Shown piece after piece: positions 37,530 to 46,213 of a stretch of 64,000 bases of DNA. The position numbers and the translations under genes are program-made. Origin of the DNA: Kofleriaceae bacterium (GTDB taxonomy: Bacteria; Myxococcota_A; Polyangia; Haliangiales; Haliangiaceae). The stretch covers positions 248,001 to 312,000 of the forward strand of contig JACKDR010000007.1 in the NCBI GenBank assembly GCA_020633495.1, in the 5' to 3' direction. The stretch's first letter is position 1, and the number at the start of each line of letters is the position of its first letter. The notes below the pieces were generated by a model. It had not been told where the DNA came from, searched no databases, and saw only the letters and a list, made by a program, of their open reading frames with translations.

Positions 37530-39424
37530 CCGCGGCCCGCCCGGCGCTCCGGATCCACGGCGCGACCCACGTCGGCTCGGTGCGCGAGGCCAACGAGGAC
37601 GCGATGATCGTCGACGAGCAGGTCGGCCTGTTCGCGGTCTTCGACGGCATGGGCGGCGCGATGGCCGGCGACGTCGCGTCGCAGAAGGCGCGCGACGTGG
37701 TCAAGGAGTACGTGCGGGCGCGCCGCGGCCAGATGGATCCGCGCGCGATGCTCGACGCCGCGCTCAACGCGGCGTCGGCGGCGGTCCACGGCGAGGCCCA
37801 GGTCCGGCGCGACCGTCGCGGCATGGGCACGACCGCGGTGGTGTGCCTGCTGCTCGACGACCGGCGCGCGCTGATCGCGCACGTCGGCGACAGCCGCGCC
37901 TACCTGCTGCGCGGCGGCCGGCTCAACCAGCTGACCCGCGACCACACCGTCGTCGCCGAGCTGCTGGCGCAGAACGCGATCACCCCCGAGGAGGCCGAGG
38001 TCCACGCCTACCGCAGCGTGCTGTCGCGCAACCTCGGCGCCAAGCCCGACACCCGGGTCGACATCACCGAGATCGAGCTGACCCGCGGCGATCGCCTGCT
38101 GCTGTGCTCCGACGGCCTCTACGGCTTCGCCTCGACCGAGGCGGTGCAGCAGCTGCTGGGCTCGACCGACGCCCCCGAGCAGGTCGCCCGCGATCTGATC
38201 GAGCTGGCGCTGCGCGGCGGCGGCGGCGACAACGTCACGGTCGTCGTCCTCGAGGCCGGCGCCGCCGCGGTGCCGCGGACGACCCAGCTGATGCGGACCT
38301 CGGGGTCGGTGTCGTGGTGGGCGCGCCGCGAGCGGTTCTTCGAGGCGGCTCGCGCCGCCGGGGTCGCGCAGAACCCGATCTGCGCGGTGCTGTCGCCGGC
38401 CGAGGCCATCGAGATCGTCGCCGGCAACTTCGTCGAGGCGCTGTTCCACGATCTCGAGAAGGCCACGACCGTCAACGTCTGGACCTACGCCGAGAACCTG
38501 GCCCACGGCTGGCTCGATCGCGGCGGCGCGTGGGCGCCGCTGCGGCTGATCCTCGACATCCTCCACCACGCCTGCGGCCAGGTCGTCGCCGACGTCCGCC
38601 GCGACGACGCCGACCTCGCGCTGCTGATCGAGGCCGCGGTGACCCGCGAGCTGACGGTGTGCGAGATGGCGGTGGGCGGCGTCCTCGGCGAGCAGCTGCG
38701 CGCCGTCGACGCCGCGCTGCTCAAGCTGTACGCCGAGCGCCAGGTCGCCAGCGAGGCCCGGGCCCCCGGCGACGGCGCGCGGCCGTTCGTCGAGCAGCCG
38801 ACGATGCCGTTCCTGCGCAACGATCGCGCGCCCGAGCCGGCCGGCCCCGAGGTCCGCCCGGTGCTCGACGCCGCGCTGCGGGTCGCGGTCGGCCGCGGCG
38901 GCGACGCCGCGCTGCACGACCTCTTGACCCGGCTGCACCGCCTCGCCGTCGACGCGTCGCCGCCGGCCGCGGTCACGGTCCAGGCCCGCGAGCTGTTCGG
39001 CGTCCGCCAGCTCGAGGAGCGCGCGATCGCGCCGGTGTTCGACGCCCTCGACCGGGCGCGTCGCGCCCTGGTCGACGCGATCAGCGCCGGCACCGCGCCG
39101 CCGTCGGCCAAGGTCGCGGCGGTGCGGCAGCTGGCGTCGGCGTCGCACGGCCTGGCGGCGTCGATGGCCGGGCTGGTGGTCGAGGCCGCGCAGCCAGGCG
39201 CCCACAAGCTGCGCGAGGTCGTGCGCGAGACCGCCGCGCTGCGCGCCAAGGTCGGCAAGACCGAGGCCCGGGTCGCCGAGCTCGAGCGCCGGTTCGCCAC
39301 CGTCTACGATCCGCTGGCCGGCAAGATCGCGATGGACCAGGCGATCGCCGACGTCGGGCCGTCGCGCCCGAGCGCGCCCGGCATCCTGGCGCGCCGCCGC
39401 CCCGGCCGGGAGACCCAGCGATGA
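37526..39424 (+). CDS. PP2C-type Ser/Thr phosphatase with long helical C-terminal region
   Basis: The product is 632 residues. Residues ~8-245 form an intact PPM/PP2C domain: VREANEDAMIVDEQ, VFDGMGGAMAGD (metal Asp), MGTTAVVCLL, IAHVGDSRAYLLRGGRL, CSDGLYGF and GGGDNVTVVVLE. The remaining ~385 residues are helical and unrecognised. One part (~285-400) looks like the upstream small protein; another (~500-615), ending in a coiled coil with KVGKTEARVAELERRFA, looks like the downstream small protein. Such phosphatases reverse Hanks-kinase signalling or act in partner-switching. Overlaps of GTGA upstream and ATGA downstream make a single translational unit of three genes. Confidence 0.88.
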   Translation: MTAARPALRIHGATHVGSVREANEDAMIVDEQVGLFAVFDGMGGAMAGDVASQKARDVVKEYVRARRGQMDPRAMLDAALNAASAAVHGEAQVRRDRRGMGTTAVVCLLLDDRRALIAHVGDSRAYLLRGGRLNQLTRDHTVVAELLAQNAITPEEAEVHAYRSVLSRNLGAKPDTRVDITEIELTRGDRLLLCSDGLYGFASTEAVQQLLGSTDAPEQVARDLIELALRGGGGDNVTVVVLEAGAAAVPRTTQLMRTSGSVSWWARRERFFEAARAAGVAQNPICAVLSPAEAIEIVAGNFVEALFHDLEKATTVNVWTYAENLAHGWLDRGGAWAPLRLILDILHHACGQVVADVRRDDADLALLIEAAVTRELTVCEMAVGGVLGEQLRAVDAALLKLYAERQVASEARAPGDGARPFVEQPTMPFLRNDRAPEPAGPEVRPVLDAALRVAVGRGGDAALHDLLTRLHRLAVDASPPAAVTVQARELFGVRQLEERAIAPVFDALDRARRALVDAISAGTAPPSAKVAAVRQLASASHGLAASMAGLVVEAAQPGAHKLREVVRETAALRAKVGKTEARVAELERRFATVYDPLAGKIAMDQAIADVGPSRPSAPGILARRRPGRETQR

Positions 39425-39912
39425 CCGAGCTCGCCGATCGCATCAACGTGCTCCGCGACGAGGTCCTCGACACCGTCGAGCAGGGCGATCGCGACCTGCC
39501 GGGCGCCGAGGTCTTCGAGGCCGTGGTCCGCCAGCTGGCGGCGCTCGGCGACTCGTCGGGCCACGCCGGCATCGACCTGACCCTGCACGACGCGATCGCG
39601 CGGCGGCTGGCCTGGGGCGACACCGAGGAGGCCGTGCTCGGCGACGCCGACCGGGTCTTCGAGCGGCTGGTCAAGGCGGTGCAGCGCGCGCTGCGCGACC
39701 CCGACGATCAGATCGCCGTGCTCGAGACCGCGTCCGACGTCCTGACCGCGGCGGCGCGGATCGTCGCGCTGTCGGCGGTGGGCCGCGCCGGGCGCGATCG
39801 CTCGGCGCGGCTGCGCGAGGAGCTGGCGCAGCGCCGGCTGCGCGAGGCCCTGACCGAGCAGCAGACGACCCTGGCGCGCCTCGAGCAGGAGCTCAAGGAC
39901 TCGGGGCTGTAG
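39421..39912 (+). CDS. Small helical protein with C-terminal coiled coil, third gene of the PP2C cluster
   Basis: The product is 163 residues, all-alpha. The middle (ADRVFERLVKAVQRAL, VLETASDVLTAAARIVALSAVGRAG) is followed by a charged coiled coil (LREELAQRRLREALTEQQTTLARLEQEL). It has no named family. The arrangement of helix, Ala-rich hydrophobic helix and coiled coil parallels the C-terminal ~115 residues of the phosphatase upstream (FDALDRARRALVDAI, LASASHGLAASMAGLVV, ALRAKVGKTEARVAELERRF). It could be a hetero-oligomer partner. The ATG overlaps the phosphatase stop as ATGA. Its end overlaps the convergent PilZ gene by 20 bp. Confidence 0.75.
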   Translation: MTELADRINVLRDEVLDTVEQGDRDLPGAEVFEAVVRQLAALGDSSGHAGIDLTLHDAIARRLAWGDTEEAVLGDADRVFERLVKAVQRALRDPDDQIAVLETASDVLTAAARIVALSAVGRAGRDRSARLREELAQRRLREALTEQQTTLARLEQELKDSGL

Positions 39913-40600
39913 CCGCCGGCAGCGCGATGTCGGCGGTCAGCGCGTCGAGCAGGGCGTCGAGGCCGGCCTCTCGATCGACGAAGCGGTGGACGAGGTTGGG
40001 CTCGACCTCGGGGGCGTGATCGATGGCGCCGCGCACGATCCGGCGCGCCGACGGCTGGCTCTGCCGGGCCGCGGCCAGGATGGGCTGCCAGCGCTCGTCG
40101 GCGGCGTCGTGCTCGGCGATGACGGCGTCGAGCCGGACGCCGGTGAGCGCCTCGCGGGTGGTGTCGAGATCGCCGGCGAAGCGGACGTCCCAGCCGCTGG
40201 TCACGTACAGGGCGAGCGCGCCGCGCTGGCGCTGGTCGTCGCCGACCACCAGGATGCGGAGCCGGCGGGCCGGCTTGTCGCTGCCGCCGCCGCTGCGCCG
40301 CGCGATCGACGCCACCAGCGCGCTCCACTCGGCGGGCGGGTCGAGGACCCGCAGGCCCAGGCCGGCGCCGGCGCCGGCGTGCAGCCGGGTCACCTCGGCG
40401 ACGACCTCGACGACCGCGCCGCGCGCCATGTCCATCAGGGACACGACCAGGCGGGTGCCGGGATCGAAGACGGTGGCGGTCTCGAGCGACATCCCGACGT
40501 CGGAGACGTCACGGGTCTGGCACACCGCCATCTCGCCGCCGATCATCGGGGTCACCGTGACCGTCAGCTGGGCGCGGAAGCGGGGTGCGCGTCGCGACAC
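39893..40600 (-). CDS. PilZ-domain protein with degenerate receiver-like domain
   Basis: The product is 235 residues from a GTG start. Residues ~1-95 are a PilZ c-di-GMP-binding domain: RRAPRFR supplies the RxxxR motif and DVSDVGM the D/NxSxxG motif. The C-terminal half (~110-225) begins RLRILVVGDDQRQRGALALYV and resembles a receiver fold, but the usual phosphoacceptor region reads LDAVIAEHDAAD and the Lys is absent, so phosphorylation is doubtful. It probably converts c-di-GMP into a protein-protein signal, for example in motility or surface behaviour. It converges on the PP2C cluster with a 20-bp overlap. Confidence 0.8.
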   Translation of the reverse strand: MSRRAPRFRAQLTVTVTPMIGGEMAVCQTRDVSDVGMSLETATVFDPGTRLVVSLMDMARGAVVEVVAEVTRLHAGAGAGLGLRVLDPPAEWSALVASIARRSGGGSDKPARRLRILVVGDDQRQRGALALYVTSGWDVRFAGDLDTTREALTGVRLDAVIAEHDAADERWQPILAAARQSQPSARRIVRGAIDHAPEVEPNLVHRFVDREAGLDALLDALTADIALPAATAPSP

Positions 40601-40692
40601 GACTTCACTTCATATCACGCGGGTGCGGCCCCGGTCACGCCAGGGTCCGCGGCGATTGACGGCGCGGCCGGCGCCGCGCAACCCTCCGCCCC

Positions 40693-41202
40693 ATGCCGAG
40701 AGCCCCCGTCGCCGCCTGCGCCGCGCTCGTCGTCGCGGCCACCCTGGCGCCACCGTCTGCCGCGCGCGGCGACGGCGGCGTCGACTACTTCGGTAAGCGC
40801 GACACCACGAGCGTGACCTACCGGCGCGCCAAGCCGCGCACCCTGAACCAGCGCCTGACCATCGGCGGCCTGGCGGCCGGGGCGGTGCTGTCGCTGGGCG
40901 TCGGCGTCTACTTCCACCTCGACTCGCGCGACGCCGCCGACGAGGTCTCGGCCGATCACGGCGTCGTCGGCACCTGGACCGACGCCCGCCAGGCCACCTA
41001 CGACCGCGCCGGGTCGTCGGGGACCAAGGCGATCGTCGGCTACGTCCTGGCGGCGCTGTTCACCGGCGGCACGATCGCGGCGACCGTCATGACCCACCCG
41101 GGCGACGAGGAGGTCGTGCTGACCCCGGGGGCGCGGGCCGCGCGCCCGCTGGTCACGCCGGTCGCCGGCGGCGCGGTGGTCGGGGGGGCGTGGTCGTGGT
41201 GA
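40693..41202 (+). CDS. Membrane-associated envelope protein of unknown function
   Basis: The product is 169 residues. A signal peptide (AALVVAATLAPPSAARG) precedes a short segment DYFGKRDTTSVTYRRAKPRTLNQRL and two hydrophobic helices (LTIGGLAAGAVLSLGVGVYFHL and IVGYVLAALFTGGTIAATVM). It ends LVTPVAGGAVVGGAWSW, like the closing strand seen at the C-terminus of many myxobacterial envelope proteins. No family is recognised. It overlaps the next lipoprotein gene as GTGA, so both are made together and probably act in the envelope. Confidence 0.65.
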   Translation: MPRAPVAACAALVVAATLAPPSAARGDGGVDYFGKRDTTSVTYRRAKPRTLNQRLTIGGLAAGAVLSLGVGVYFHLDSRDAADEVSADHGVVGTWTDARQATYDRAGSSGTKAIVGYVLAALFTGGTIAATVMTHPGDEEVVLTPGARAARPLVTPVAGGAVVGGAWSW

Positions 41203-41813
41203 GGCGCGCCGACGCCGTGGCCGCGGCGCTGATCCTGACCCTGGCGGTCACCGCCGGCGCCGCGACCGGCTGCTCGCCCGAGGTCGGCAGCGGCACCTAC
41301 CACTGCGGCCCCGACCGGTCCTGCCCCGACGACCTGCGCTGCGACGAGGTCTCGACGCTGTGTGTCTTCCCGGAGCTCGTCGAGTCGTTCGACTGCGGCG
41401 AGAACGGCAACGTCCACGAGGACGACGACGCGCCGGCGCGCGCGTTCGACGTCGGCGTCGCCGGCTGCGGCCAGGCCACCGTGCAGCAGAGCGGCTGCAT
41501 CGACAACGCCGGCGACGTCGACTACCTGCGGCTGACCACGCCGGTGGGCTGCGACGGCACGCTGTCGGTGACGGCGCGGGCGCCGGTGGCGTTCATGCCG
41601 GTCACCGTCGAGATCGTCGCCGACGACGGCACCACCGTGCTGGGCGACGGCACCGTGTGCGAGGACCTCGACGATCAGGGTCGCGAGTGGACCTGCGCGA
41701 CCGCGCCGGTGACCGGCGCGACCGGCTACCTGGTGCGCGTGCGCGGCGCCGGCGTCGGCCAGGACTGCGACGGCGCCTGCGCCTACAACCGCTACACGCT
41801 GGCGATCGACTGA
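41199..41813 (+). CDS. Small Cys-rich lipoprotein
   Basis: The product is 204 residues from GTG 41199, chosen for the GTGA overlap with the upstream stop. The signal peptide ends in lipobox ATGC (Cys25). A first Cys-rich knot (YHCGPDRSCPDDLRCD, TLCVF) resembles short disulfide modules of myxobacterial lipoproteins. The rest (~60-204) is a beta-sandwich-like domain of the bacterial pre-peptidase C-terminal type (DVDYLRLTTPVGCDGTLSVTA, YLVRVRG). That domain often occurs in secreted proteins and can bind carbohydrate or collagen. The function here is unknown. A strong hairpin follows. Confidence 0.7.
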   Translation: MRRADAVAAALILTLAVTAGAATGCSPEVGSGTYHCGPDRSCPDDLRCDEVSTLCVFPELVESFDCGENGNVHEDDDAPARAFDVGVAGCGQATVQQSGCIDNAGDVDYLRLTTPVGCDGTLSVTARAPVAFMPVTVEIVADDGTTVLGDGTVCEDLDDQGREWTCATAPVTGATGYLVRVRGAGVGQDCDGACAYNRYTLAID

Positions 41814-41831
41814 GCCGCGCGTCGGCGCGAG

Positions 41832-41860
41832 GCGGGCGCGCCGAGCCGCGGCGCGCCCGC
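41832..41860 (+). terminator. Hairpin terminator candidate after the lipoprotein gene
   Basis: A perfect 11-bp stem (GCGGGCGCGCC with GGCGCGCCCGC) and a 7-base loop start 19 bases after the stop codon. There is no T-run. It isolates the lipoprotein pair from the SpoIIE gene. Confidence 0.5.
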
Positions 41861-41904
41861 GGGTGCCCCCGTCCGGGTGGCCGCAGGCGGCGACGGCCGC
41901 GTGA

Positions 41905-41910
41905 TATCCT
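41905..41910 (+). promoter_or_regulatory. Putative -10 element before the SpoIIE phosphatase gene
   Basis: TATCCT lies five bases before GTG 41916. The same hexamer precedes the kinase gene at 60614. The spacing favours a leaderless start at 41916. Confidence 0.45.
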
Positions 41911-41915
41911 GGGCC

Positions 41916-44069
41916 GTGCTCGCGTTCAGCCCGCTGAGCCTGCCGTACTTCGCGGCGGCGGCGTGCCTGGCGACGCTCGGCGTGATCACGATCGTCGTGC
42001 GCGGCGACGTGCTGGCGCGGCTGGCGATCCTGATGATGGTCGCGGCGCTGCTGCCGTGGTCGCTGGCCTTCGGGCTGGTCGGCTGCACCCAGGACCCGGT
42101 GCTGGCCGAGCAGCTGCTCCGCCTCGGCCTGGCGCCGTGCAGCCTGATCGGGCCGTGCCTGATGGTCCTGGTGCTGTCGATCAGCGGCCGCTTCGACGAC
42201 CACCGCCTGCTCAGCGCGGTCGCGTTCGCCGCCGGGCTGACCGCCGCGATCCTGTGCTGGGCGACCGACTGGGTGGTCGCCGGCGTGCGGCCGACGCCGT
42301 CGGGGTTCCTGTTCATCCGCTCGGGCTGGATGCAGTCGCTGCACATCGGCCAGATCCCGGCGTGGGGCATCCTCGGGGTCCTGGTGTCCCGGCGCGGCAT
42401 GCGCGTCGACCGCAACCAGAACTGGCGGCTGCACCGCCAGCGCATGATCATCATCGTCGCGCTGTCGCTGATCTCGCTGCTCGACCTGGCGCTGTCGGAG
42501 GGCTGGTTCGGGTGGTACCCGGCGGCGTGGATCGCCGCGGTCGGCGCCAGCCTGGTCGGCATCCACAGCATCTTCCGCGCCGATCTGCTGCGCGCGCGCG
42601 GCATCGATCGCGCGGCGGCGGTCGAGCTGGCGCTGCTGATCGGCGTCACGCTCGTGCTCTACGCCGTGGTCTGGCGCGACAACCGGACCTGGACGACCCG
42701 CCCGGTGGCCGCGGCGGTGTTCTCGGCGCCGCTGCCGATGCTCGGGCTGGTGGCGTCGTGGACGCTGCGCATCCGGCGCCGCCGCGCCGAGCGTACCTCC
42801 GACGCCGCGACGCTCGCGCTCGACGCGTTCTCCGACGAGCTCGAGGACCTCACCGAGGAGCGCCCGGTGGCGGTGCGGCTGCGCGAGCTGCTCGAGGGCC
42901 ACACCCAGGTGTCGGCGGTGCGGGTCTGGCTCGCCGGCGACGACGGCGGCCTGGTGCCGGTCGTCCCCGAGGACCTGGCGCCGCTGCGCATCGACGCCCG
43001 GATCCGCACCTGGATGGTCGCCAACCCCGAGCCGCTGGTGGTCGCCGAGCTGGCGGCGATCCGGCTCGGCGGCCTGCGCGGCCTGGCCGAGGACCTGATC
43101 GGCGGGCTGGTCGCCGACGTCGTCGTGCCGCTGTGCGACCGCGAGACCCTGGTCGGCCTCGCGGTCGGCAACCTGCCCGCGTTCCGGGTCCTCAACGACG
43201 CCGAGCGCGACTTCGTGCGCGCCGCCGCGACCACCGCGGCGCGCGGCATGACGTTCGTGGCGCTGACCCGCGAGGCCGGGCACCTCGCCGAGACCCAGCG
43301 CGAGGTCGAGGTCGCCGAGGCGGTGCAGCAGGCGCGCGCCGTCGGCGACACCGTGGTCGACGCCGAGCCGTGGCAGATCCTGGTCCACTACCGGCCGGCG
43401 GCGCGGGTCGCCGGCGACGTCTGGCTGGCGCTGCCGCTGGGCGACGGCAAGGTGCTGGTCTTCGTCGGCGACGTCGTCGGGCGCGGCGTCCCCGCGGCGC
43501 TGGTCTCGGCCGCGGTCGGCGGCGTCTGCGAGGCCGCCGCGGCGATGACCGGGCCGGCGCTCGAGCCGCGGGCGCTGCTCGAGCTGGTGCACCAGACCGT
43601 GCGCGACATCGCCGGCGGCGCCCAGCGGGTCACCGCGTTCGCGGCCGTGCTCGACCACGGCGCCCGCACCGTCCGCTTCGCGTGCGCCGGCCATCGCGGC
43701 GCCTACGTCGTGCGCCCGGTGCCCGGCGAGGCCCGCGCCCGGCTCGACGTCCTGCACGCGCGCGGCACCGCGCTCGGCGAGCCGCAGCCGATGATCGGCG
43801 TCGGCGAGCGGCCGCTGGAGCTCGCCGACGTCGTCGTCGCGTGCAGCGACGGCGTCGTCGAGGTGCGCGCCGCGGTCGGCGAGCCGTGGGGCGAGCGCCG
43901 GCTGCAGCGGGTGCTGCGCGGCCAGGTGCTCGACGCCGGCGATCGCGCGGCGCGGATGATCGTGCAGGCGGCGGTGGCGCACGCCGGTGACGCCCAGGTC
44001 CACGACGACATGCTCGTGCTGGTCGCGCGCGCCGCCGAGGGCCCCGACGTCGAGGGCGCGCCCGCGTGA
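41916..44069 (+). CDS. Membrane SpoIIE/RsbU-type Ser phosphatase
   Basis: From GTG 41916 the product is 717 residues; in-frame GTG codons at 41877 and 41901 would add 13 or 5 residues. The first ~290 residues are a membrane sensor of about eight helices (LPYFAAAACLATLGVITIVV, ILMMVAALLPWSLAFGLV, PLPMLGLVASWTL) resembling histidine-kinase-type 7TM inputs. A GAF-like domain (~310-460) follows, then the SpoIIE/PP2C domain (~475-705): YRPAARVAGDVWLALPL, VFVGDVVGRGVPAAL, TRTVRFACAGHRGAY-like segment and VACSDGVVEV with the metal Asp. It presumably dephosphorylates an anti-sigma antagonist or similar STAS protein; none is adjacent. It overlaps the next gene as GTGA. Confidence 0.85.
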   Translation: MLAFSPLSLPYFAAAACLATLGVITIVVRGDVLARLAILMMVAALLPWSLAFGLVGCTQDPVLAEQLLRLGLAPCSLIGPCLMVLVLSISGRFDDHRLLSAVAFAAGLTAAILCWATDWVVAGVRPTPSGFLFIRSGWMQSLHIGQIPAWGILGVLVSRRGMRVDRNQNWRLHRQRMIIIVALSLISLLDLALSEGWFGWYPAAWIAAVGASLVGIHSIFRADLLRARGIDRAAAVELALLIGVTLVLYAVVWRDNRTWTTRPVAAAVFSAPLPMLGLVASWTLRIRRRRAERTSDAATLALDAFSDELEDLTEERPVAVRLRELLEGHTQVSAVRVWLAGDDGGLVPVVPEDLAPLRIDARIRTWMVANPEPLVVAELAAIRLGGLRGLAEDLIGGLVADVVVPLCDRETLVGLAVGNLPAFRVLNDAERDFVRAAATTAARGMTFVALTREAGHLAETQREVEVAEAVQQARAVGDTVVDAEPWQILVHYRPAARVAGDVWLALPLGDGKVLVFVGDVVGRGVPAALVSAAVGGVCEAAAAMTGPALEPRALLELVHQTVRDIAGGAQRVTAFAAVLDHGARTVRFACAGHRGAYVVRPVPGEARARLDVLHARGTALGEPQPMIGVGERPLELADVVVACSDGVVEVRAAVGEPWGERRLQRVLRGQVLDAGDRAARMIVQAAVAHAGDAQVHDDMLVLVARAAEGPDVEGAPA

Positions 44070-45108
44070 GCCGCGGCGGGGGCTGCGCGATCGCGCTGGC
44101 GATCGCGCTGGCGGTGATCGCGCCGGGGTCGGCGCCGGCGTGGGCCGACGGCGACGCGGCCGCGACGGCGGCCGCGGCCGGCGACGATGGTGCCGGCGAC
44201 GCCGGGGCCGGCGACGACGCGGCGGCGGCGCCGCCGCACCTGCTGCGGTGGACCGCGCTGATCGGGCTCGGCGGGATCGTCGTCGGCGGCACGCCGCTCT
44301 TGTGGACCTACGGCTCGCCCAAGGTGACGACCTGGACCGTGCCCCTCGCCGTGCTCGGCACCGGCGGGCTCCTGACCGCGGGGGCGGCGGCGCTGTGGGG
44401 CGTCACCGGCGGCGCGCGCCGGGCTGGCGCCGCCGGCGCCGACGCGCCGTGGCAGCTCGAGGCCGGCACCACCTGGGTCGCCGATCCGCTGTTCGCCGAG
44501 GCCGCGTACCTGCGGCTCGCCGGGGCGTGGCGGCGCGGCGGCTCGCGGTGGCGCCGTCGGCGCTGGTCGCGATCGACGGCGACGCCCAGCGCGGCGAGGT
44601 CGAGGCGCGCTGGCGGCTGCGTGGCGCCGCGCCCGGCGCCGGGGTGATCGCCAGCGGCACGCGGCTCGAGCTGCGCGGCGACGCCTTCGCGATCCGGCGC
44701 GCCGGCTTCGCGGTCGTGACCGGCGAGCTCGGGCTGCGCGGGCGGCTCGATCTCGGCCGCGTCGCGCCCGCGCTCGACGGCGCCTTCGGCGAGGCCGGGG
44801 TCGGGCTCGGCCTCGAGGTGACCCGCTACGACGCCGGCGATCTCGACGCCACCGAGCTGGTGACCGCGCGCTTCGGCCTCGGCCTGTACCTGGGCTGCGG
44901 CCAGGGCGAGGCCCTGCTGTGGTACGAGCACCGTCGCGACGACCTGGCCGGCGGCCTGGCGGCGTGGCGGGCCGCGGGGTTCATCGGCCGCGCCGGGCTC
45001 ACCGGCGCGTGGTCGCTGACGCCGCGGTGGGCGATCGCCGCCGAGGTCCAGGCCGGCTCGGCCTGGGTGACGACGCTGGCGGTGCGCCGCCGAGGAGGCG
45101 CCCGATGA
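44066..45108 (+). pseudogene. Envelope/outer-membrane-like protein gene with a frameshift
   Basis: Coding starts at GTG 44066 (GTGA overlap with the phosphatase). It gives a signal peptide (AIALAVIAPGSAPAWA), an Ala/Asp-rich linker, two hydrophobic segments and LEAGTTWVADPLFAEAAYLRLAGAW. At about 44525-44550 this frame turns into Arg/Ser-rich nonsense, while another frame gives good sequence to 45108 (LAVAPSALVAIDGDAQ, TRLELRGDAFAI, TARFGLGLYLGCG, then alternating beta-barrel-like strands). Adding one base near 44540 would restore a ~347-residue protein. So this is either a recent frameshift or a sequencing error. The intact protein would be a small outer-membrane barrel-type protein of unknown role. 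The metallophosphoesterase gene overlaps its end as ATGA. Confidence 0.65.
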
Positions 45109-46208
45109 CGACGACGACGACGTGGACGACCGTGGTGGTGGCCCTCGCGCTCGGCGGCGCGGCCGCGTGCACGCGCCCCGGCGAGCAGCGCGCGCTCGAC
45201 GAGGACGCCGTCGGCGTCGCGTCGTCGCAGGGCGCCACCGTCGAGGTCGTCGACGGCCTCGCCGCGATCCGGGCGCTGACCCCGGGCCACGTCGAGCTGT
45301 GGGGCCAGGCGCCGGCGCTCGAGCTCGACCTCACCGTCGACGCCGCGGCCGCCGGCACCTGGGAGCTGCGCTTCGACAACGCCATGCCCGACGCCGCGCT
45401 GGCCGGGCCCGCCGCGGTGACGATCGCCGACCTCGGCGGGCCGCGCCCGACGGTGCGGGTCTTCGAGGTCGAGGTCCCGGCCGGGACCCACCGGCTGCGC
45501 CTGGCGCCGCCCGACGCCGACGACCCGGCGCCGTTCCGGGTCGCGGCGATGGCCGACATCCAGACCGCGCTGCCCGAGGTCGACGACGTCTTCGCGCGGA
45601 TCGCCGCCGACCCCACGGTGCGCTTCGTGGTGTCGATGGGCGACCTCACCGAGCGCGGTCACGACGACGAGTACGCGCTGTTCGAGCAGCAGCTCGAGGT
45701 CCTCGGCGTCCCGTACTTCACGACCCTGGGCAACCACGAGCTGTGGTCGCCGGCGTCGGCGTTCCGCGACCGCTACGGCCGCGCCAGCTTCCAGTTCGTC
45801 TTCAAGGACGTCGCGTTCACCTTCGCCGACTCCGGCGACGCCGGCATCGACCCGCTGGTCCACCAGTGGATCGACGGCTGGCTGGCCGCGGCTCGCGACC
45901 GGGTCCACCTGTTCCTGACCCACTTCCCGCCGATCGATCCGTCGGGCAGCCGCGCCGGCGGCTTCCGCAGCCGCCTCGAGGGCCACGATCTGCTCGAGCG
46001 CCTGGCCGCCGGCGGCGTCGACCTGACCCTGTACGGCCACGTCCACACCTACGTGCAGTTCGACAACGCCGGCATCCCCGCGTTCATCTCCGGCGGCGGC
46101 GGCGCCCGGCCCGAGCGCTGGGACGGCATCGGCCGCCACTTCCTGCTCGTCGATCTCGATCCCGAGGCTGGCCGCGTCGCCGACGTCGCGGTGGTCCGGG
46201 TCGACTGA
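45105..46208 (+). CDS. Calcineurin-like metallophosphoesterase lipoprotein
   Basis: The product is 367 residues. A short signal ends in lipobox AAAC (Cys22). Residues ~30-135 form a beta domain. The metallophosphoesterase domain (~143-360) has MADIQ (Asp151, with Gln153 where most family members have His), GDLTERG (Asp180), GNHE (Asn210, His211), THFPP and GHVHTY, so the dinuclear metal site is nearly complete. The DxQ variant recalls CSTP1-type members. It is likely a periplasmic or surface phosphatase or phosphodiesterase; the substrate is unknown. Shine-Dalgarno GGAGG precedes the ATG, which overlaps the upstream stop. Confidence 0.85.
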   Translation: MTTTTTWTTVVVALALGGAAACTRPGEQRALDEDAVGVASSQGATVEVVDGLAAIRALTPGHVELWGQAPALELDLTVDAAAAGTWELRFDNAMPDAALAGPAAVTIADLGGPRPTVRVFEVEVPAGTHRLRLAPPDADDPAPFRVAAMADIQTALPEVDDVFARIAADPTVRFVVSMGDLTERGHDDEYALFEQQLEVLGVPYFTTLGNHELWSPASAFRDRYGRASFQFVFKDVAFTFADSGDAGIDPLVHQWIDGWLAAARDRVHLFLTHFPPIDPSGSRAGGFRSRLEGHDLLERLAAGGVDLTLYGHVHTYVQFDNAGIPAFISGGGGARPERWDGIGRHFLLVDLDPEAGRVADVAVVRVD

Positions 46209-46213
46209 CCGGC

